NCBI GenBank assembly: GCA_025964295.1
Contig: JAOPZD010000046.1
Coordinates: 1-11,785, forward strand
DNA: 11,785 bases
Source: Conexibacter sp.
GTDB lineage: Bacteria; Actinomycetota; Thermoleophilia; Solirubrobacterales; Solirubrobacteraceae
Direction: 5' to 3'
Shown one piece after another: positions 6,780 through 11,785 of this stretch. The position numbers were made by a program, and so were the translations under genes. The notes below the pieces were generated by a model. It saw only the letters and a list, made by a program, of their open reading frames with translations, made no database searches and had not been told where the DNA came from. Positions within the stretch are counted from its first letter, which is position 1, and each line of letters begins with the position of its first letter.

Positions 6780-6844
6780 GGCGCGATCCTATGGCAGCTC
6801 TGGCTGGGGAAGGCCGATCTGACGCATCCCAAGCGCTTTGCAGC

Positions 6845-7420
6845 TCAGAGCGCTCGGATGACCTGAGCCGGGACGCCGGCGACCAGCGTGCGCGGCGGGA
6901 CGTCCTTGGTGACGACGGCGCCGGCGGCGACCACGGCGTCGTCGCCGACCGTGACGCCCTGCAGGACCATCGCGCCTGCGGCGATCCACACGCCGCGGCC
7001 GACGCGGATCGGGGCGGTCGTGATCTGCGAGCGGCGGGTCGCCGAGTCGAGCGGATGGCCCGAGCTGATCAGCTGCACGTTCGGCCCGATCATCACGTCG
7101 TCACCGATGTCGATGCCGCCGAGATCCATCGCGGTGCAGCCGTGGTTGACGAACACGTTGCGGCCGAATCGGAGCTTGCGCCCGCCGTCGGTGTGGAACG
7201 GCGGGAGCACGCGAACCGACGGGTCGAGCTCGTGACCGGTCAGCTCCCCCAGGAGGGCGCGCATGGCGTCGAAGTCCCCTGGCGCCAGCGCGTTGAGCCG
7301 CCCGAGGATCTCCCACGCGCGCCGGACGTCGGCGTACATCGCGCGCGATTCCGGCGTTCCGGCATGCGTGACAGTGCGGCCCCGCGGCGGCGCCATCGGT
7401 TCGCGGTCGGGGCCATGCAC
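6845..7420 (-). CDS. Sugar O-acetyltransferase, hexapeptide-repeat (maltose/galactoside acetyltransferase family)
   Basis: 191 residues. An N-terminal helical Mac-type region (28-62, [16 protein letters not shown]...) leads into left-handed beta-helix hexapeptide repeats (about 80-185): [39 protein letters not shown]. The active-site histidine of the family is H122 in SSGHPLD, and [10 protein letters not shown] (90-99) matches the conserved FxN block. The end [11 protein letters not shown] is the usual NPAxVIR tail. The expected reaction is acetyl-CoA-dependent acetylation of a sugar or glycoside hydroxyl in the cytosol, acting as a trimer. The GTG at 7420, with AGGA about ten bases upstream, is tentative; ATG at 7396 or 7339 would also keep the domain, and 7339 matches the typical start of family members best. 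Confidence 0.88.
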   Translation of the reverse strand: MHGPDREPMAPPRGRTVTHAGTPESRAMYADVRRAWEILGRLNALAPGDFDAMRALLGELTGHELDPSVRVLPPFHTDGGRKLRFGRNVFVNHGCTAMDLGGIDIGDDVMIGPNVQLISSGHPLDSATRRSQITTAPIRVGRGVWIAAGAMVLQGVTVGDDAVVAAGAVVTKDVPPRTLVAGVPAQVIRAL

Positions 7421-7536
7421 GGAAGGGGATCCTGCCGATGCGGCCGGATGTCGGTACGCCCGAGACTCGTCGAACGATCGTCACGCACCTCGCCGGCAGC
7501 GGTTAGGCTCGATGTCCCTGGCCGACAGCCGGTAAG

Positions 7537-7604
7537 GGTCGTCCCCGAGAGGGCTGATAAGGGATGACCGGGGCGATGGTCGCAAGACGTACAACCTCAT
7601 CGCC
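7537..7604 (+). other. Two consecutive hairpins of the same architecture; possible structured RNA
   Basis: Hairpin A: helix 7537-7543 (GGTCGTC) with 7563-7569 (GATGACC, one G-U pair), an inner 3-bp stem CCC/GGG capped by GAGA (7547-7550), and a 9-nt 3' bulge CTGATAAGG (7554-7562). Hairpin B: helix 7572-7578 (GGCGATG) with 7598-7604 (CATCGCC, perfect), an inner stem GTC/GAC capped by GCAA (7582-7585), and a 9-nt bulge GTACAACCT (7589-7597). Both loops are GNRA tetraloops and all element lengths agree, though the base sequences differ. AACC in bulge B can also pair with GGTT (7607-7610). TAGGCT at 7504-7509 is a possible -10 that would start a transcript just upstream. I know no RNA class with this layout, and no coding frame here looks real. 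Confidence 0.35.
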
Positions 7605-7659
7605 AGGGTTTGTGCCGCTGCACCACGCGCCCCCCTGCCACACCAGAGTATCCCGGCCA

Positions 7660-7680
7660 GGGGGCTTGTTTCAAGCCCCC
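7660..7680. promoter_or_regulatory. Rifamycin-associated element (RAE) upstream of rph
   Basis: A perfect inverted repeat with 9-bp arms, GGGGGCTTG (7660-7668) and CAAGCCCCC (7672-7680), separated by TTT. The inner 19 bp (7661-7679) match the rifamycin-associated element as I recall it, GGGGCTTGCRGCAAGCCCC, at every position except the central three. RAEs precede rifamycin-inducible resistance genes of actinobacteria, including rph, glycosyltransferase, monooxygenase and helR genes. Here it lies 48 bp before the phosphotransferase start. A -10-like CATACT (7691-7696) follows; with 17-bp spacing its -35 (GTTTCA, 7668-7673) would fall in the centre of the repeat. The palindrome is seen directly; its identity rests on recalled consensus plus gene context. 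Confidence 0.8.
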
Positions 7681-7690
7681 GGGTGTCCCC

Positions 7691-7696
7691 CATACT
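7691..7696 (+). promoter_or_regulatory. Candidate -10 element of the rph promoter
   Basis: CATACT lies 10 bp after the RAE. A start site near 7703 gives a leader of about 26 nt that includes the ribosome site GGGAG (7717-7721), seven bases before the ATG at 7729. The matching -35 position falls inside the RAE. This is the simplest promoter model; a further upstream start cannot be excluded. Confidence 0.4.
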
Positions 7697-7728
7697 CGCT
7701 CGCCGCAAGCGACGACGGGAGCAACGTG

Positions 7729-10383
7729 ATGAGTACCGAGCAGCATGCGGCGGGGACCGCCGGGGGCGATCCAAGAGGGGCGTCCCAGCCCAACTGCTAC
7801 GTGTTGGGTTTCGGAGACATCGACCAGACGCAGGTCGCGCTCGTCGGCGGCAAGGGCGCGCACCTCGGGGAGCTGTCGCGCATCGAAGGCATCCGCGTGC
7901 CGCCTGGCTTCTGCGTGACGACGGACGCCTTCCGGCGGATCGTGGGGCAAGCGCCGTCGATCGACGGTCTGCTGGATCGACTGTCGCGCCTGAGCGCGGA
8001 TGACCGGGAGGCGATCCGCGCGCTCAGCGCCGAGATCCGCCGGACCGTCGAAGGGATCGCCATCCCCGACGACGTGGCGGCGGCGATCACCCTCGCGCTC
8101 ACCCGCCTCGGCGAGCACGCCGCGTACGCCGTCCGATCGAGCGCGACGGCAGAGGACCTGCCGGCGGCCTCCTTCGCCGGCCAGCAGGACACGTACCTCA
8201 ACATCGTGGGGCCGGCCGCGATCCTCGAGCACCTCAGCCGGTGCTGGGCCTCGCTGTTCACCGAGCGGGCGGTGACCTACCGCCTGCGCAACGGCTTCGA
8301 CCATCGCACGGTCCACATGGCCGTGGTCGTCCAGCAGATGGTCTTCCCGCAGGCGGCCGGCATCCTGTTCACGGCCGACCCCGTCACGTCCAACCGCAAG
8401 GTCGCCTCCGTCGAGGCAAGCTTCGGCCTCGGCGAGGCCCTCGTCTCAGGCCTGGTCAACGCAGACCGCTACAAGGTGCGCGACGGCGAGGTCGTCGCCA
8501 AGGCGGTCGGCACCAAGCGGCTGGCCATCCACGCCTCACCGACGGGCGGGACGCAGGAGCAGGCGATCGACCCGGCGCAGCAGGAGCAGCCGGCGCTGAC
8601 CGATGCGCAGGTCGTGCGGCTCGCGCAGCTGGGCCGGCGGATCGAGGCGCACTTCGGCCGCCCCCAGGACATCGAGTGGTGCCTGGCCGGCGACGGCTTC
8701 GAGATCGTCCAGAGCCGGCCGATCACCACGCTGTTCCCGATCCCCGTGGCCGACGACGACGAGAACCACGTCTACGTCTCCGTCGGCCATAAGCAGATGA
8801 TGAACGACCCCATGTAGCCCCTCGGGCTCTCCCTCTGGCAGCTGTCGGCCCTCCCGCGGATGTACGACGCCGGCGGGAGGCTGTTCGTCGACGTCCTCCA
8901 GCGCCTGGCCTCGCCGGCGACCCGCGAAGCCATCGTCGAGGCCTTGGGGACGTCCGATCCGCTGATCGGCGACGCGCTGCAGACCATCCTCGACCGCGGC
9001 GACTTCATCCCGTCGCTCCCCGACGAGGGTCCCGCGAGCGCGCCGCCTCCCGACGCGCCGGCCCCGATCGAGACCGATCCGGCCATCGTCACCGAGCTGA
9101 TCGAGCGCGGCCGGGCTTCCAACGCCGCCCTGGGACGCAGCATCCGGTCGAGGTCCGGGTCGGCGCTGCTCGACGTCATCCTGGCGGACATCCAGGAGCT
9201 GAAGCGGATCCTCTTCGATCCGCGAAGCCGTCAGGTGTACATGGGAGCGATGGACGCCTCGGGGTGGCTCAACGAGCGCCTGCAGGAGTGGCTGGGCGAG
9301 AAGCACGCGGCCGACACGCTCACGCAGTCGGTCCCCCACAACGTCACGTCGGAGATGGGGCTGGCGCTCCTGGACGTCGCGGACGTGATCCGCCCGCATC
9401 CGGAGGTGGTGGCCTTTCTGCGGGACGCCGAGGACGAGCGGTTCCTGGACGAGCTGACCCAGCTTGCCGGCGGGCCGCAGGCGCGGGAGGCCATCGGGGC
9501 CTTCCTCGACGAGTACGGCATGCGCTGCGTCGGCGAGATCGACATCACGAGGCCCCGCTGGAGCGAACGCCCCACCACGCTCCTGCCCCTGATCCTCGGC
9601 AACATCGACACCTTCGAGCCGGGCGCCGGCGAGCGGCGCTTCGAGCAAGGGCGCCAGGAGGCGCTGGAGAAGGAGCAGGAGCTGCTGGAACGCCTGCGGG
9701 CGCTGCCGGACGGCGAGCGGAAGGCCGACGAGACCAAGCGGATGATCGATCGGGTCCGGAACTTCAGCGGACACCGGGAATATCCGAAGTACTTCATGGT
9801 CAGCCGCTACTTCATCTACAAGCAGGCCCTGCTGGAAGAGGCCGAGCGCCTCGTCCGGGCCGGCGTGCTGCGTGAGCAGGAGGACATCTTCTTCCTCACC
9901 TTCCAGGAGCTCCACGACGTCGTGCACACCAGCGACGTCGATGACCAGCTCATCGCAGAGCGCAAGCTCGCCTTCAGGTCCTACGGAGCGCTCACACCGC
10001 CCCGGGTGCTCACGTCCGATGGCGAGGCCATCGCCGGGGCCTACCGACGCGACGACGCGCCGGCCGGGGCGCTGATCGGCCTCCCGGTCTCCAGCGGGAC
10101 CATCGAGGGCCGGGCCCGCGTCATCCTGGACATGGCCGAGGCCGAGCTCGAGCCGGGCGACATCCTGGTCACGGCGTACACGGACCCCAGCTGGTCGCTG
10201 CTGTTCGTCGCGATCGACGGTCTGGTGACGGAGGTCGGTGGCCTGATGACCCACGGCGCGGTGATCGCACGCGAGTACGGCCTGCCGGCGGTCGTGGGCG
10301 TGGAGCGGGCCACCGAGCTGATCCGGGACGGGCAGCGCATCCGCGTGCACGGGACGGACGGCTACGTCGAGCTGCTGGACTGA
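7729..10383 (+). pseudogene. rph: Rifampin phosphotransferase, reading frame interrupted by an in-frame amber codon
   Basis: One frame of 884 codons, broken only by TAG at codon 363 (8815-8817). Before it, residues 1-335 form the PPDK-type ATP-grasp domain: QVALVGGKGAHLGELSRIEG, then YAVRSSATAEDLPAASFAGQQ, GILFTADPVTSN and DIEWCLAGDGFEIVQSRPI. After it come the rifamycin-binding domain and the swivelling phospho-histidine domain, with TEVGGLMTHGAVIAREYG and catalytic H842, ending GTDGYVELLD. Family enzymes (about 865 residues) transfer the beta-phosphate of ATP through this histidine to the C21 hydroxyl of rifamycins, inactivating them. PEP synthase is the main alternative, but the THGAVIAREYG form and RAE context favour rph. 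The stop falls just past the ATP-grasp domain, so the 362-residue product lacks both drug site and catalytic histidine. ATG 8860 is in frame downstream but has no ribosome site. Sequence on both sides of the stop is well conserved, indicating a recent mutation, an error or read-through. Confidence 0.85.
8815..8817 (+). other. rph: In-frame TAG at codon 363 of rph
   Basis: The codons read ATG-AAC-GAC-CCC-ATG-TAG-CCC-CTC-GGG-CTC. In rifampin phosphotransferases I recall, this motif reads M-x-D-P-M-K-P-L-G-L, so TAG replaces a lysine codon; AAG to TAG is a single base change. The frame is uninterrupted on both sides, with no frameshift. TAG also ends the exporter, marR, HD, cupin and XRE genes in this window, so it works as a normal stop in this genome. 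No pairing element or other recoding signal is obvious around it. Confidence 0.9.
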
Positions 10384-10395
10384 CGGCCCGGCCCC

Positions 10396-10626
10396 CTAGC
10401 CCTCCGACGAGCGCACGCCGAGCAGCAGCTCGGACGGCGTCGTGCGCAGCGCGCGGGCCAGCCGCGTGACCATCCGGATCGACGGGTCGACGCGCCCGCG
10501 CTCGATGCGGCTGTACTGGCTCTGGTCCATCATCGCGGCCGCCGCGACGGCCTCCTGGGTCAACCCGAGCGCGCGCCGGCGGCGCACGAGGTTGGCGGTG
10601 AAGGCGTCGAGCGGGTCATCGAACAT
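10396..10626 (-). CDS. XRE/Cro-type helix-turn-helix regulator
   Basis: 76 residues, essentially one HTH_3 domain (about 11-66): LVRRRRALGLTQEAVAAAAMM, then the recognition helix and following turn DQSQYSRIERGRVDPSIRMV, then LARALRTTPSELL. This is the standard lambda-Cro-like pattern; no sensor or catalytic domain follows. It converges on rph with a 12-bp gap and is divergent from the sigma-factor gene 85 bp away, so control of that promoter or of itself is plausible (inference). The ATG at 10626 lacks a strong ribosome site, and an in-frame GTG at 10668 could add 14 residues; the shorter form begins close to the domain and is preferred. Confidence 0.87.
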   Translation of the reverse strand: MFDDPLDAFTANLVRRRRALGLTQEAVAAAAMMDQSQYSRIERGRVDPSIRMVTRLARALRTTPSELLLGVRSSEG

Positions 10627-10711
10627 CGGCCGGCCCCGAACGACCGTGCCGGGCGGCAGGGGTCTCACCGGGGCGTCCGCGTGACTGAAGGCGGCGCCGA
10701 GGGTGTAAGAC

Positions 10712-11449
10712 GTGCGACAGGCGGTTCGGTTCGTCCCCGAACTGCCGCAGCGGATGCACGACGCAGACCAGCCACCCGACCCCGACGCCTTCCTGCTCCA
10801 GCAGCTGGCCCACGCACGCCGTCGCGACGACGGCGGGCTCAGCGCCGGCCTGGTCACGGCCGAGCTGCTGGAGCGCCACGTCGCGGCGATCGACCAGCGG
10901 ATCCGGTGGAGGACGCACGGCTGGCGGGCCTCCGAAGACGACCGCGCCGAGATCGCCAACGGCGTGCTGCTGCGCCTGGCGCAGACCCTCGAGCGCAAGA
11001 CGGCGTTCACCACCGCGTTTCGCTACGTGGTCGCGGCCAACGTCGACTGGGAGGTCACCGACGTCGTCCGCCGCCGCATGCGCCACGGCGCCGAGGCGCC
11101 GCGCGACGTCGACGACCTCCCGAAGGTCGGCGGGGAGCTCGGCCGCAAGCGCGGTGGCGAGGGCGGCGCGACCGACGCACTGCCCGACGTCGCGCGCTCC
11201 GGCCCGGTCCCCGATGCCCTCGCCGCCCAGGCGCGCGACTTCGCCGACCGCATCGGGGAGCTGGCGCCGCGCGACCGGCGGATCCTCACCGAGCGCTTCT
11301 TCGTGGGCACGCCGATCGAGGAGATCGCCGACATGCTCGACATGTCGCGCGGCGCGGTCGACACCGCCACGCACCGCGCGCTGAAGCGCCTCTACCCCGC
11401 CGAGGATGAAAGACCCGGCGCGCCGCCGTCGGACGGAAAGGCAGCATGA
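10712..11449 (+). CDS. Sigma-70-family (ECF-like) RNA polymerase sigma factor
   Basis: 245 residues from GTG. The C-terminal region 4 is clear: IGELAPRDRRILTERFFVGTPIEEIADMLDMSRGAVDTATHRALKRLY (181-228), with the helix-turn-helix at about 201-225. The region around 51-125 (ELLERHVAAIDQRIRWR... FRYVVAANVDWEVTDVVRRRMR) fits a divergent region 2, less certain. A charged, glycine-rich linker (127-165) separates them. GTG 10712 is chosen because GAGGG (10699-10703) lies eight bases upstream; ATG 10754 is an alternative without such a site. The stop overlaps the next ATG (ATGA), so the two are translationally coupled. It would direct RNA polymerase to a small regulon, and the coupled partner or the divergent XRE protein may control it. 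The trigger is unknown. Confidence 0.8.
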   Translation: MRQAVRFVPELPQRMHDADQPPDPDAFLLQQLAHARRRDDGGLSAGLVTAELLERHVAAIDQRIRWRTHGWRASEDDRAEIANGVLLRLAQTLERKTAFTTAFRYVVAANVDWEVTDVVRRRMRHGAEAPRDVDDLPKVGGELGRKRGGEGGATDALPDVARSGPVPDALAAQARDFADRIGELAPRDRRILTERFFVGTPIEEIADMLDMSRGAVDTATHRALKRLYPAEDERPGAPPSDGKAA

Positions 11450-11785
11450 GCCACATCACCGACGCACCCTGCGACGAGGCCGCGCTGGCCGCCTGCGACG
11501 AGGAGACGCTCGAGCGCCGCCGCCGCGCGCTGGTCCTCGAGCTCGACGACCGCCGCGTGGCGGTCATCGACCACCTGATGGTCCGCGCGATGCCGACCGT
11601 GGCGCGCACGACCGTCCGCCTGGCCGACGCGGCCGGGCTCCCGCGCGCGGCCACGCTGATGGCCGGCGAGGAGGCCGCGATCACGCTGCTGATGCGCCTG
11701 CATACTCCCGAGCCGCTGGCGCCGGTCACCGAGCTGGCGCGAACGGTGGCGGCGGTGGCGATCCGCGCCCACGCGGCCGGGCCCG
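11446..11785 (+). CDS. Unrecognised protein coupled to the sigma factor, 3' truncated
   Basis: 113 codons are visible before the window ends. The start ATG overlaps the sigma-factor stop as ATGA, which is strong evidence for a real, co-translated gene. The protein begins MSHITDAPCDEAALAACDEE and continues as an alanine- and arginine-rich, probably helical chain (ETLERRRRALVLELDDRR, LARTVAAVAIRAHAAG). Cysteines at 9 and 17 lie in an acidic N-terminus, but no H-x3-C-x2-C zinc motif, signal peptide or membrane helix is seen so far. I do not recognise the family. Position suggests an anti-sigma factor or other modulator of the adjacent sigma factor, but nothing in the visible sequence proves it. 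Confidence 0.7.
   Translation, partial: MSHITDAPCDEAALAACDEETLERRRRALVLELDDRRVAVIDHLMVRAMPTVARTTVRLADAAGLPRAATLMAGEEAAITLLMRLHTPEPLAPVTELARTVAAVAIRAHAAGP

Noticed and set aside
7507..7569. Fluoride riboswitch
   Set aside because: CTGAT after a GC hairpin and a possible TCCCT/AGGGA pseudoknot recall that class. But the first stem, the joining segment and the conserved 3' end do not fit, and rph is not a fluoride gene.
7547..7569. Hammerhead-like ribozyme core around CTGAT
   Set aside because: The hammerhead requires CUGANGA and a partnered GAAA with a cleavage site. The sequence here is CTGATAAGG and no such partner or third stem is present.
8815..8817. Genome-wide amber reassignment or pyrrolysine insertion at the rph TAG
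   Set aside because: Five other genes in the window (exporter, marR, HD, cupin, XRE) end in TAG at sensible positions. No recoding hairpin is obvious, and rph is not a methylamine methyltransferase.
8536..10350. A 604-codon open frame on the minus strand opposite rph
   Set aside because: It mirrors the codon bias of rph on the other strand, has a low-complexity Arg/Val/Asp composition and no recognisable domain. The plus strand carries a clear conserved enzyme.
1..11785. CRISPR array, tRNA/rRNA genes, insertion sequences or prophage ends
   Set aside because: No regularly spaced repeats, cloverleaf-like sequence, transposase, integrase or terminal inverted repeats were seen by reading both strands.

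Overview
The window is about 11.8 kb of very GC-rich DNA (roughly 70% G+C by eye). Codons strongly prefer G or C in third position, GTG starts are frequent, and several candidate promoters have TANNNT -10 elements lying close to start codons. The gene types are a TetR/aldo-keto reductase pair, a DHA2 exporter with a MarR regulator, a rifampin phosphotransferase behind a rifamycin-associated element, and sigma factor-linked genes. Together they point to a soil actinobacterium. The order Solirubrobacterales or a relative would fit, but that is an inference. No tRNA, rRNA, CRISPR array, transposase or integrase is visible.

Layout. 1-145: end of a small zinc-finger (zf-HC2, anti-sigma-like) protein. 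156-1325 (minus): a TetR regulator followed by a one-cysteine peroxiredoxin-like protein, probably one transcript. 1326-1443: divergent control region with two tandem 19-bp near-palindromes that look like TetR operators. 1444-2481 (plus): aldo-keto reductase. 2556-4426 (plus): 14-TM DHA2/EmrB-type exporter followed 11 bp later by a MarR regulator, with a candidate operator over the exporter -10. 4624-5547 (minus): MGAT-like acyltransferase. 5751-6347 (plus): HD-domain hydrolase. 6378-6779 and 6845-7420 (minus): cupin and hexapeptide acetyltransferase. 7421-7728: 308 bp without a gene but rich in structure, including the rifamycin-associated element (RAE). 7729-10383 (plus): rifampin phosphotransferase reading frame broken by one in-frame TAG. 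10396-10626 (minus): XRE repressor-like protein. 10712-11449 (plus): sigma-70-family factor, coupled by ATGA overlap to an unknown protein that runs off the window.

How it works together. The window is a series of small stress and xenobiotic modules, each with its own regulator: TetR with peroxiredoxin and aldo-keto reductase, MarR with exporter, and the RAE with rph. The most notable point is that rph has an apparently complete control region and an otherwise open 884-codon frame. A single TAG at codon 363, where I recall relatives having lysine (AAG to TAG is one base), separates the ATP-grasp half from the rifamycin-binding and phospho-histidine half. TAG is the ordinary stop of five other genes here, so general recoding is unlikely. 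A recent nonsense mutation, a sequencing error or read-through are the realistic explanations. Upstream of the RAE, two consecutive hairpins share an unusual architecture (7-bp helix, 3-bp GNRA-capped hairpin, 9-nt 3' bulge) that I cannot assign to a known RNA class.
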